Part shown: piece by piece, positions 1 through 5,789 of the stretch
Layout of the letters: every line of letters begins with the position of its first letter
Position numbering within the stretch: position 1 is the stretch's first letter
Assembly (NCBI GenBank): GCA_019307665.1
Contig: JAFDJC010000203.1
Span: 1-5,967, forward strand
Source: Deltaproteobacteria bacterium
GTDB lineage: Bacteria; Desulfobacterota; Desulfobacteria; Desulfobacterales; SURF-7
Length of the DNA: 5,967 nucleotides
Direction of reading: 5' to 3'
Notes under the pieces: generated by a model
The model's input: only the letters and a program-made list of their open reading frames with translations
What the model was told of the DNA's origin: nothing
The model's database searches: none
Position numbers and translations under genes: made by a program

Positions 1-38
1 GTGCTTTGCACCCAGACAACAAGTTGTCTGGGCCACCC
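1..38 (+). repeat. Double-hairpin palindromic repeat, copy 1
   Basis: Two hairpins lie back to back. The small one is GTGC (1-4), loop TTT, GCAC (8-11). The large one is CCCAGACAAC (11-20), two bases AA, then GTTGTCTGGG (23-32), a perfect 10-bp stem. Positions 8-38 match the reverse complement of 5790-5820 at 30 of 31 positions; the one difference is in the two-base centre (AA here, GA there). The stem is not followed by a T-run, so it is not a standard intrinsic terminator. A REP-like or MITE-like element is my inference. The window starts at the first base of the small hairpin, so the true left border is unseen. Confidence 0.8.
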
Positions 39-110
39 CCATTACAACCTATTGAAAATATATGAATTTCAAAGAACCGTAGTTGCCTTCTCTGTTTATA
101 TTTCCAAAAA

Positions 111-293
111 CTAAATGGCGGAAGTCATAAAGGCCTCATCTGTGAGCACATCTGCCTGCATCTTCAGTTCGAAATATTCGGTCTCACCTATCAATATTCC
201 CTGTACCTGCCGCGCCATTCCCAGAAGTTTCAGGATTGAGTCGCTATCCCAGTACAATTCAGGCCATGAAGCTCTCTCCCAAATGTATCGCAT
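111..293 (-). pseudogene. Truncated Fic-family protein, N-terminal domain only (DUF4172-like)
   Basis: The 60 residues match the style of the N-terminal helical domain (DUF4172-like) found before the FIC AMP-transferase domain: YIWER (3-7), WP (10-11), WDSD (15-18), LLGMARQVQG (23-32) with a G36 shortly after, and a terminal TSAI (57-60). Complete relatives run to several hundred residues and carry an HPFxxGNGR active-site loop; none of that is here. Relatives normally continue TSAI-E-G, the (S/T)xxxE(G/N) inhibitory motif, but a TAG stop follows I60 and the downstream bases do not restore the expected sequence in that frame. The start is credible: GAGGAGT sits about six bases before the ATG at 293. 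I read this as a gene cut by deletion or insertion. The flanking repeat lies about 70 bp beyond the stop. A short independent peptide cannot be excluded but seems unlikely. Confidence 0.65.
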
Positions 294-324
294 AATTTAC
301 TCCTCATCTGTTTCTAATATACCA

Positions 325-394
325 TGACCCGATTAGCTGTTTTATATGGGTCATATTTTGACCCTATTATATGCCTTGCAGGAATTCATATCCA
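325..394 (-). promoter_or_regulatory. Putative promoter and operator of the truncated Fic gene
   Basis: On the minus strand TATAAT (371-366) stands 17 bp from TGGATA (394-389), which matches four of six bases of a -35 box. Just downstream of the -10 is a perfect inverted repeat GGGTCA (348-353), 5-bp gap, TGACCC (359-364), with another TGACCC half-site at 325-330. A palindrome placed at a likely transcription start is a classic repressor position. The regulator is not identified and no DNA-binding gene lies next to it in the window. The 5' leader to the ATG at 293 would be about 65-70 nt. Confidence 0.4.
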
Positions 395-639
395 TCATCT
401 TCTAATCTTCGTTTTCCATAGCAGGCAAACAATGCCCTCTGGCTCAGAATTTTACTTGCTTAGAGTATGCCGTGATTTTCCAGATCATTTGCAACGTTTT
501 TTAGCTGCAGGTAAAAACCGGATACTTGCTCTTTGATATCCGCAGGCGACTCTTTCTTGAGTGTCCATGCATGGTCAAAATCGTTCCGGTATTTCGTCAG
601 TTCTACTGAAAACGGTCATAAGGTCTTTTCGTATTTCAT
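367..639 (-). pseudogene. Decayed hypothetical reading frame with two in-frame stops
   Basis: Starting at the ATG at 639, one minus-strand frame reads MKYEKTL, a TGA (618-616), 51 residues beginning PFSVELTKYRNDF and ending NDLENHGIL, a TAA (462-460), then 30 residues including RALFACYGKRRLEDDGYEFL before a final TAA (369-367). All three pieces share one frame and have protein-like, charged and helical composition, which is the reason to treat them as one eroded gene. I do not recognise the family. It ends just where the putative Fic promoter begins and points the same way, so the two may once have been neighbours in one transcription unit. Alternatives are chance open stretches in non-coding DNA, or a real short protein of which only the middle segment is used. 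Confidence 0.35.
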
Positions 640-680
640 ATCCTTGATAGTGTTTAAGAGGACGTTAGATAAAGAAATTA

Positions 681-717
681 TTGACAACGCTCAGAAAACA
701 AGTATATTATATAATAT
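681..717 (+). promoter_or_regulatory. vapBC promoter with operator palindrome
   Basis: A consensus -35 TTGACA (681-686) is followed after 18 bp by TATTAT (705-710). The -10 lies inside a perfect 14-bp palindrome, ATATTATATAATAT (704-717). VapB-type antitoxins repress their own operon by ribbon-helix-helix binding to such palindromes, so this is the likely autoregulatory operator. A second TATAAT occurs at 710-715 but its distance from the -35 is too great. The vapB start is only about 25 bp from the end of the palindrome. Confidence 0.65.
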
Positions 718-741
718 GTTTAATTAAAAGGAGGGACGCAT

Positions 742-972
742 ATGGCTCAATTATCCATATATATTGATGAAAATACACTTAAAAAAATTGAAGTGGCTGC
801 CGAACTTGAGAATATTTCAATTTCAAAATTTGTAACAAAAAAAATTAATAAAACAATAGAAGGCTCTTGGCCTGATAATTTTGACAGCTTATTTGGATCA
901 ATCCGTGATGAAACATTTAATATCATAGGACCAGTGAGTTATAAGAATGATGTGCCAAGAGAAAAGTTATGA
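742..972 (+). CDS. vapB: VapB-like ribbon-helix-helix antitoxin
   Basis: A 76-residue antitoxin that would bind and neutralise the PIN toxin encoded next and repress the operon. The N-terminus (about residues 2-36) has the ribbon-helix-helix layout: a beta strand LSIYID, a first helix rich in K, E and A (11-23), a turn, and a second helix beginning ISISKFVTKKI. The C-terminal part has the W-P-x-F-x-x-LFGS pattern (43-53), an acidic/aromatic stretch and a terminal DVPREKL, as is common in antitoxins paired with PIN toxins; this tail is expected to wrap around the toxin. The strong ribosome site AAAAGGAGGG (726-735) is six bases before the ATG. The stop overlaps the vapC start in ATGA (969-972), indicating translational coupling. 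The gene is visibly AT-rich compared with the kinase and GMC genes, which fits horizontal gain. Confidence 0.85.
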   Translation: MAQLSIYIDENTLKKIEVAAELENISISKFVTKKINKTIEGSWPDNFDSLFGSIRDETFNIIGPVSYKNDVPREKL

Positions 973-1370
973 GGTATTTTCTGGACACCAATATTTGTAT
1001 ATATTACCTCAAAGGTATATATCCGCGATTAAAAGAAAAATTATTAAGCTGCAAGCCTGATATGATTGTGATACCCGCAATGACAAAAGCCGAGTTATAC
1101 TATGGCGCTGAAAAGAGCCGAAAAAGAAAAGAAAACCTGAAAAGAATAAATGAGTTCTTACTACCCTTTCAAATACAAGGTTTCAATGATGCTGAAACCT
1201 CAATATATGCAACTGTCAGAAAGAAACTAGAAAAAAATGGTAATCCAATCGGCCCGAATGATATAATTATAGCTTCAATCGTTCTTGCGAATAATGGAAT
1301 ATTGGTCACAAATAATACAAAAGAATTTAATTGTGTAAAGGGATTGAAAATTGAGAATTGGACGAAATAA
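969..1370 (+). CDS. vapC: VapC-family PIN-domain ribonuclease toxin
   Basis: A 133-residue single PIN domain, the usual length for VapC. VapC toxins are Mg-dependent endoribonucleases that cleave tRNA or rRNA and stop translation; the actual target here is unknown. Visible motifs are MRYFLDTNICIYYL with D6, PAMTKAELYYGAEKS with E42, GPNDIIIAS with D98, and VTNNTKEF (113-120), where N116 sits at the fourth acidic position. Asn is often found there in this family, so the toxin is probably active. The C-terminus ends in VKGLKIENW, typical for the family. There is no strong ribosome site of its own; the ATG overlaps the vapB stop, so translation is coupled. The gene runs convergent to the sugar kinase, with 68 bp between the stops. 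Confidence 0.9.
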   Translation: MRYFLDTNICIYYLKGIYPRLKEKLLSCKPDMIVIPAMTKAELYYGAEKSRKRKENLKRINEFLLPFQIQGFNDAETSIYATVRKKLEKNGNPIGPNDIIIASIVLANNGILVTNNTKEFNCVKGLKIENWTK

Positions 1371-1377
1371 GAAAATC

Positions 1378-1406
1378 TGTTAAGTCAAAATATTCGATTT
1401 TTAACA
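1378..1406. terminator. Weak AT-rich hairpin between convergent vapC and kinase genes
   Basis: TGTTAA (1378-1383) pairs with TTAACA (1401-1406), and the inner AAAAT (1387-1391) can pair with ATTTT, leaving a small bulge and an ATTCG-like loop. The stem has almost no G-C pairs. It is the only hairpin I see in the 68 bp between the two stop codons and could serve either strand, but it is weak. Confidence 0.25.
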
Positions 1407-1438
1407 ATAATTAAGTAAGGTGTCCCCGGAATTCGGTA

Positions 1439-3022
1439 TTATTTTTTGTTCAGTCTTGCATATATTTTACGATTGCATTTATATAGATTTAGAAATTCTT
1501 CATATAGTTCATCATATATCTTTCTGTTATCAGGATTCGGTTTATAAGTGTTTTCTATTTGAATGTGTTCCGGTATATCATTGAATTTCATATAACCAAG
1601 AGACACGGCAGCCAGAAATGCAGCACCCCGCGCATTTGCCTGAATCGGATTTTTAACCTGTTTTATGGTTCGATCCAGAACATCTGCAAAAATCCGGCAC
1701 CAGACATTGGAGTTGGCACCCCCACCTATCATATTAATGGAATCAAACGGCCTTTTTATGAACTTCTCCACATATCCCAGGAGCCATTTGGAATTGAACG
1801 CCACCCCTTCAAACACCGACCGGATGAGGTGTTCCCGTGTAGTGCTCAATGACTGATTAAAAAACATGGCGCGTACCGAATGGTCTTCAATGGGGGTCCG
1901 TTCCCCATAAAGCCAGGGAGTAAAAATTACTTTATCGCTTCCGGGTGGTGCATTTTCAGCGATCTTATCAAATATTTTATAGACATTGGCCTGGCCCTCT
2001 TCTATTAAAAGTTCATCTTTATGATACAAAATGTTGTCTTTAAGATAATTCAGACAGGCCCCTGCTGTCTCCTGTTCATTAGCAACAAAATACCTGTCAG
2101 GAATCGCCGAAGGGAGCGACGCCATGTTATGAAAAAGGTCGGTTTTTTTAAACGGTACATGGCATGTTATCCAGCAGGAAGTGCCTATATAAAGATGTCC
2201 TTCATAATCCCTTACAGCACCGGACCCAATCGCTGCGGACTGAATGTCAGGAGTCCCCATCACAACATCGACACCCCTGCTCAGGCCCAGTTCATCGGCA
2301 ACCTTATCCTGAATGGGCCCTAAAATATCCACCGCCCTTTTAAGGTCCGGCAGCTTCTCCCTTTCAATGGATGATATCTTTAAGAGTTTATCATCATATG
2401 TGACATTTGATATATCCCGGTTGTCGGTTACCCAGTGCAATGTGATGGATTCAAATGAAGCGGCGAATCTGCCGGTAAGGCGAAGATTGATATAATCCTT
2501 TGGCTCAAGAAACTTGTAGGTATTTTGATAGATCTCGGGCAGCTGATTTTTGATATAAAGAATATGGCCAATGGGGTCCTTGCCTGAATGACTTGGTGCG
2601 CCGCCCGTCAACCGCAACCATCTGTACAACTTTCCGATACTGTAGCCTTCAATCTTAATAAGACCGTCTGCTATCTGATTAATATACTTGCTGCCACGGG
2701 AGTCCAGCCAGATAACGGCGTTCATTAAATGATTGCCGTCCCTGTCAACAGCAACCGTGCCTGACCATTGAGTTGTGCAGCAGACAGCAATTATATCATC
2801 CACCTGGACCAGTTTTTTGTCCAGCAACCGCCTGGTTGAGGTTACAATGGCGCGCCACCATACATCCGGGTCCTGCTCAGCCCCGCCATCCGGCAAAAGG
2901 ATAATGTCGGTGTCTTCAAATTCATGATCAATTACGTCTCCATGGGTGGAAACAAGAGCAGACTTGGGCCCTGAAGTACCAAGATCTATTGCCAAAATAT
3001 ATTTGGTATCATTGGTTGACAT
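1439..3022 (-). CDS. FGGY-family carbohydrate kinase, xylulokinase-like, substrate unknown
   Basis: A 527-residue cytoplasmic ATP-dependent sugar kinase of the ASKHA fold, somewhat longer than E. coli XylB. The N-terminal phosphate loop is AIDLGTSGPKSAL (11-23) with D13. EQDPDVWW (49-56) and WLDSRG (105-110) are typical FGGY elements. TPDIQSAAIGSG (257-268) carries D259, the likely catalytic base, and YIGTS (278-282) is the second phosphate motif. The C-terminal domain has FTPWLYGERTP and the nucleotide-binding GGGANSNVWC (433-442), followed by NPIQANARGAAFLAA. Where xylulokinases have a GQMHG-type substrate segment this protein has TQWSG (84-88), so the sugar is probably not plain xylulose; I do not assign one. 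The ATG at 3022 is preceded by AGGGA with a seven-base gap. The gene points away from HU and is not in an operon with the other enzymes. All motifs are intact. Confidence 0.88.
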   Translation of the reverse strand: MSTNDTKYILAIDLGTSGPKSALVSTHGDVIDHEFEDTDIILLPDGGAEQDPDVWWRAIVTSTRRLLDKKLVQVDDIIAVCCTTQWSGTVAVDRDGNHLMNAVIWLDSRGSKYINQIADGLIKIEGYSIGKLYRWLRLTGGAPSHSGKDPIGHILYIKNQLPEIYQNTYKFLEPKDYINLRLTGRFAASFESITLHWVTDNRDISNVTYDDKLLKISSIEREKLPDLKRAVDILGPIQDKVADELGLSRGVDVVMGTPDIQSAAIGSGAVRDYEGHLYIGTSCWITCHVPFKKTDLFHNMASLPSAIPDRYFVANEQETAGACLNYLKDNILYHKDELLIEEGQANVYKIFDKIAENAPPGSDKVIFTPWLYGERTPIEDHSVRAMFFNQSLSTTREHLIRSVFEGVAFNSKWLLGYVEKFIKRPFDSINMIGGGANSNVWCRIFADVLDRTIKQVKNPIQANARGAAFLAAVSLGYMKFNDIPEHIQIENTYKPNPDNRKIYDELYEEFLNLYKCNRKIYARLNKK

Positions 3023-3029
3023 ATTATCT

Positions 3030-3034
3030 TCCCT
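3030..3034 (-). promoter_or_regulatory. Ribosome binding site of the FGGY kinase
   Basis: AGGGA on the minus strand ends seven bases before the ATG at 3022. The following codons lead directly into the phosphate-binding loop, so this start fits the family without extra N-terminal residues. Confidence 0.6.
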
Positions 3035-3094
3035 GCATGCGCCTCATTGATTAATTTGAAAAAGATAAATGACCATCAATTCAAGAGATAAAAA

Positions 3095-3123
3095 CATATA
3101 TAAAGATTGTGGCTGTATGTCAA
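3095..3123 (-). promoter_or_regulatory. Putative kinase promoter
   Basis: On the minus strand a perfect TTGACA (3123-3118) is followed by TATATA after 15 bp (3102-3097) or TATATG after 17 bp (3100-3095). Transcription would start near 3088, giving a leader of about 65 nt. I see no obvious operator next to it. Confidence 0.45.
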
Positions 3124-3313
3124 TGTTAACTCTATACAGACTTCCCCAAAAACATGACCCCAAATGGAAAATAAATCATTTCGATATCAGCATATCAGAT
3201 CGCAAAGATAATGGTTTTTGTCACATGATAAAATTTAGAATGGAATTATCAGGTTTTCTTGTGATCGGTGAAAGATAATTCTGGAAATAGCTTGTGAAGC
3301 CTTTATTTTTCTA
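3124..3313. other. Divergent intergenic core between kinase and HU promoters
   Basis: The kinase and HU genes are separated by 372 bp. The outer parts carry the two promoters. In the core I see only AT-rich DNA and a short direct repeat of ATATCAG near 3182-3198. A frame open from 3069 to 3278 on the plus strand lacks a ribosome site and has no recognisable motifs, so I do not call it a gene. No RNA gene or riboswitch was recognised. Confidence 0.4.
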
Positions 3314-3342
3314 TTGACAGACAGTGCCGTCTACAATAAAGA
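3314..3342 (+). promoter_or_regulatory. Putative HU promoter
   Basis: A perfect TTGACA -35 box (3314-3319) lies 76 bp upstream of the HU start. The -10 is unclear: TAAAGA (3337-3342) is at 17 bp but matches poorly, while the better TATACT (3345-3350) is 25 bp away, which is too far. An activator or a different start point may be involved. Confidence 0.35.
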
Positions 3343-3394
3343 TCTATACTACAAGCGTTTGTGAACATTAATCAATCCAAAAGGAGGAAGGTTT

Positions 3395-3667
3395 ATGACA
3401 AAAGCTGAACTCGTCGAAAAAATGGCTAAAGATGCAGGTATCTCCAAAGTCAAAGCTTCAACAGCACTGCAATCATTTTTAGAAGGTGTAACAAAAGCTC
3501 TCAAAAAAAAAGACGGTAAAGTAACGCTGGTAGGGTTTGGAACATTTTCAAAGGTTCGGCGTAAAGCCCGGAAGGGTCGTAATCCTCAAACTGGCGAAAC
3601 TATCAAAATTAAAGCCAGTAATGCTGTAAAGTTCAAAGCCGGTAAAAAATTAAAAGAAGCAATCTAA
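3395..3667 (+). CDS. HU-family DNA-binding protein
   Basis: A 90-residue nucleoid protein, the standard HU length. HU dimers bind and bend DNA with little sequence preference and help compact the chromosome, replicate and recombine DNA. N-terminal helices (about 3-37) start TKAELVEKMAKDAG. The family hallmarks GFGTF (47-51) and GRNPQTGE (61-68) are present, with P64 as the intercalating proline at the tip of the DNA-binding arm, and the ending NAVKFKAGKKLKEAI is typical. IHF is less likely because the overall sequence and the arm look like HU. The ribosome site AAGGAGG (3381-3387) is seven bases before the ATG, suggesting strong expression. A strong hairpin terminator follows directly, so it is monocistronic. 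Genomes with several HU paralogues are common; which one this is cannot be told. Confidence 0.95.
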   Translation: MTKAELVEKMAKDAGISKVKASTALQSFLEGVTKALKKKDGKVTLVGFGTFSKVRRKARKGRNPQTGETIKIKASNAVKFKAGKKLKEAI

Positions 3668-3681
3668 ATAATTTTTTTTGC

Positions 3682-3721
3682 TGAAGCGGTCTATTTCTCA
3701 TGGAATAGGCCGCTTCATTTT
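3682..3721 (+). terminator. Intrinsic terminator after HU
   Basis: A 14-bp stem (3682-3695 with 3704-3717) contains one T-G wobble and encloses an 8-base loop. The outer half is G-C rich (TGAAGCGG pairing with CCGCTTCA). Four Ts follow (3718-3721). An extra run of eight Ts lies before the stem (3672-3679). It starts 14 bp after the HU stop codon, the expected place. Confidence 0.8.
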
Positions 3722-3869
3722 GAAATGGTTGCGATAAATTGTCCTATTCGTAAATCGTGACCGGCCAAAAACCATACCTTTTGCATTCTACACTTCCCCT
3801 TTCGCTTATTGCGCTACCACAACATATAAAAGTGTGCCGAATAAGCATGAGGTGTATCGAAAAACTCAA
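3722..3869. other. Intergenic region before the GMC promoter
   Basis: No gene, RNA or clear regulatory site is seen here on either strand. It contains one copy of the nonamer CCGAATAAG (3837-3845), which recurs at 5586-5594 and, inverted, at 5783-5791 beside repeat copy 2. Confidence 0.4.
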
Positions 3870-3898
3870 TTGACACATCAGCGCTTTTGATATATTCT
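3870..3898 (+). promoter_or_regulatory. Putative GMC oxidoreductase promoter
   Basis: TTGACA (3870-3875) is followed by TATTCT (3893-3898) at 17 bp; TATATT (3891-3896) at 15 bp is an overlapping alternative. Transcription would begin near 3905, about 60 nt before the preferred ATG at 3965. This also argues against the TTG at 3887 as the start codon, because it would lie inside the promoter. Confidence 0.5.
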
Positions 3899-3946
3899 CA
3901 GTTCTCGAAAAAGCAAGGTCTTATCCTTTTATCCTTGATCAACATG

Positions 3947-3954
3947 AAAAGGAG
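3947..3954 (+). promoter_or_regulatory. Ribosome binding site fixing the GMC start at 3965
   Basis: AAAAGGAG lies ten bases before ATG 3965. The upstream candidates, TTG 3887 and ATG 3944, have no purine-rich site at a useful distance, and ATG 3944 overlaps this one. Confidence 0.7.
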
Positions 3955-3964
3955 CATCGACGAC

Positions 3965-5563
3965 ATGTTTGACTATATCATCATCGGTGGTGGTTCAGCA
4001 GGTTGCGTTTTAGCCAATCGACTATCAGAAAATCCCGACCATTCTGTTTGCCTTCTGGAAGCAGGCCCATCGGATCAAACCTATTGGATCCGCAGCTGCA
4101 ATCCCTTAAACATGCTCTATTTAATGAACAGTCGAAAATATAACTGGCTTTATAAAGCAGAACCGGAGCCTACCACAGGTAACAGGGCCTTTTTTTGGCC
4201 AAGGGGCAAAACCATAGGAGGCTCCAGCTCTATTAACGCTATGATCTACACCCGCGGCCACCCCTGGGACTACGATAATTGGGCTGAGTTGGGGAATTCA
4301 GGTTGGGATTATGACTCAGTTCTCCCATGGTTTAAAAAGTCGGAACTTCAACAACGCGGAGCTGATGATTACCATGGTATAAAAGGCACAATGAACGTTG
4401 TTGATACCAACTTTAATTTTCCGGCAAGTAAGGCATTTATTGAAGCAGCCCAGGAGGCAGGATTCACCCGCAATCGAGATTTGAATGGCAGCTCCCAAGA
4501 AGGTTTTGATTTTTTTCAGGTCAACCAGACACCAGATGGAAAACGTTGCCATGCAGGTGCTTCCCATCTAGATCCGGTTTTACACCGCCCCAACCTCAAG
4601 GTGATCACCCACGCCCATGTATCAAAAATACTATTTCAAAACAAAACAGCAATGGGTGTGGAATACTTTGATTTAAAAAACAGAAAAAGGCCTGTCACCC
4701 TAAATACAAAAAAGGAAATTCTTTTAAGTGGGGGCGTAGTAAATTCTCCACAAATTTTAAAACTTTCCGGTATCGGGCCATATGAAGAGCTTAGCGATTT
4801 AAAAATTCCAGTGATTCATGATTTGCCGGGAGTCGGTGAGAATCTGCAGGATCATCCCGATGTGATTTTGCGCTGTTTGGATAAAACAAAAACCTCATTT
4901 TCCACCACACCAGGACCTCACACATTTAAATTTTTGTCCCGTTACTTCAGTAAAAACCCGCCGTTTATTTATACACCCACCGAGGCAGGCGGTTTTGTTA
5001 AATCGGACCCTTCAGAACCCATACCCGACTTACAATTGCAATTTGCAGCCATCAGGATGCGGCCTCACGGGCAGGGCCTCTTTACCCCGGCAAAATTTGG
5101 ATTTGTATTGCATGTATGCCACATGCGACCAAAAAGCCGCGGTAGAATAACACTTAAAACGTCCGATCCATTTGACCATCCTAAAATCGAAGCCAATTAT
5201 TTTGATAATGAAACCGAATTGGATGCCTTAGTAAAAGGCGTTAAAATCGCACGTGACATTTTATCGCAGCCCGCTATGCAGGCATTTCACGGGGATGAAG
5301 AAGTACCTGGCCCCTCCGTAAAAACAGATACGGATATTCGCAAGTTTATTACACAAAAAATGGAAACCGTCTATCATACTGCAGGTTCCTGTAAAATGGG
5401 TAATGATCCTCAGGCGGTCGTCGATTCGGAATTGAGAGTACACGGCGTAGAAAACCTTCGCGTGATCGACTCTTCCATTATGCCCACAATCACAGGAAGT
5501 AATATCCACGGGCCCACTGTAATGATTGCAGAAAAGGGAGCACATATGGTGCTATCCAAGTAA
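3965..5563 (+). CDS. GMC-family FAD-dependent oxidoreductase (alcohol/choline dehydrogenase-like)
   Basis: A 532-residue flavoenzyme of the glucose-methanol-choline family, which oxidises alcohols, sugars or choline to carbonyl products using FAD. Residues 2-13 form the FAD Rossmann motif (FDYIIIGGGSAG) and E32 at the end of the second strand should bind the adenosine ribose. GMC signature 1 is around RGKTIGGSSSINAMIYTRG (80-98), and signature 2 is GGVVNSPQILKLSGIG (256-271). The C-terminus has YHTAGSCKMG with catalytic H471 and NIHGPT with H515 at the position usually held by Asn in bacterial choline and alcohol dehydrogenases. No signal peptide or membrane segment is visible, so it is cytosolic or peripheral. 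The frame is open from TTG 3887, but the ribosome site and the immediate FDYIIIGGG favour 3965. It is transcribed alone, after the HU terminator. Substrate and electron acceptor are unknown; the length is near that of BetA and AlkJ. Confidence 0.92.
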   Translation: MFDYIIIGGGSAGCVLANRLSENPDHSVCLLEAGPSDQTYWIRSCNPLNMLYLMNSRKYNWLYKAEPEPTTGNRAFFWPRGKTIGGSSSINAMIYTRGHPWDYDNWAELGNSGWDYDSVLPWFKKSELQQRGADDYHGIKGTMNVVDTNFNFPASKAFIEAAQEAGFTRNRDLNGSSQEGFDFFQVNQTPDGKRCHAGASHLDPVLHRPNLKVITHAHVSKILFQNKTAMGVEYFDLKNRKRPVTLNTKKEILLSGGVVNSPQILKLSGIGPYEELSDLKIPVIHDLPGVGENLQDHPDVILRCLDKTKTSFSTTPGPHTFKFLSRYFSKNPPFIYTPTEAGGFVKSDPSEPIPDLQLQFAAIRMRPHGQGLFTPAKFGFVLHVCHMRPKSRGRITLKTSDPFDHPKIEANYFDNETELDALVKGVKIARDILSQPAMQAFHGDEEVPGPSVKTDTDIRKFITQKMETVYHTAGSCKMGNDPQAVVDSELRVHGVENLRVIDSSIMPTITGSNIHGPTVMIAEKGAHMVLSK

Positions 5564-5789
5564 ACACAGGTGTTAGGTCTACATACCGAATAAGAATGTT
5601 GAGTTGAAAGAACAAAAGCTGATTTTACTTAGTAAAAGGTCTCCATACCCTTGGAAATAACTACCTCTAAATCAGCCGGTCGTGTGCCTTCTGAAAACCG
5701 AAACCGTATCAATCTATTTTGTCCCGTACATTACTGGACTTTCCCCAATTTTTTATCACACTTCAAATAAAAACAGCTGCCGCTTATTC
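5564..5789. other. Gene-free region after the GMC gene
   Basis: No coding frame with a start and ribosome site is seen on either strand. A small AT hairpin, TTTTAC (5623-5628) pairing with GTAAAA (5632-5637), has no G-C core and is a poor terminator. The nonamer CCGAATAAG occurs at 5586-5594 and inverted at 5783-5791. No good terminator for the GMC gene was found. Confidence 0.4.

Noticed and set aside
8..38. Repeat copies as integron attC sites, because they contain AAC and GTT in inverted arrangement
   Set aside because: In attC the RYYYAAC and GTTRRRY boxes lie at the outer ends around a long variable palindrome. Here they meet in the middle with only two bases between, and AGACAAC / GTTGTCT do not fit the consensus. 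No integrase is present.
324..727. Two plus-strand open frames (324-536 and 533-727) upstream of vapB
   Set aside because: Neither has a ribosome site or protein-family signs. The minus-strand reading of the same DNA looks more like former coding sequence, and the second runs through the vapBC promoter.
1559..2495. Several plus-strand open frames inside the kinase gene
   Set aside because: They are antisense to an intact, well-supported FGGY kinase and show no motifs of their own.
3069..3278. Possible small 69-residue gene between the kinase and HU
   Set aside because: No ribosome site, no recognisable motif, and it overlaps the kinase promoter region.
3887..3964. A 26-residue N-terminal extension of the GMC enzyme starting at TTG 3887
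   Set aside because: The TTG lies inside the likely promoter and has no ribosome site. The extension is not typical, while ATG 3965 has AAAAGGAG and begins right at the FAD motif.
4316..5545. Minus-strand open frames inside the GMC gene (4316-4567 and 5261-5545)
   Set aside because: They are antisense shadows of conserved GMC motifs, with no ribosome sites.
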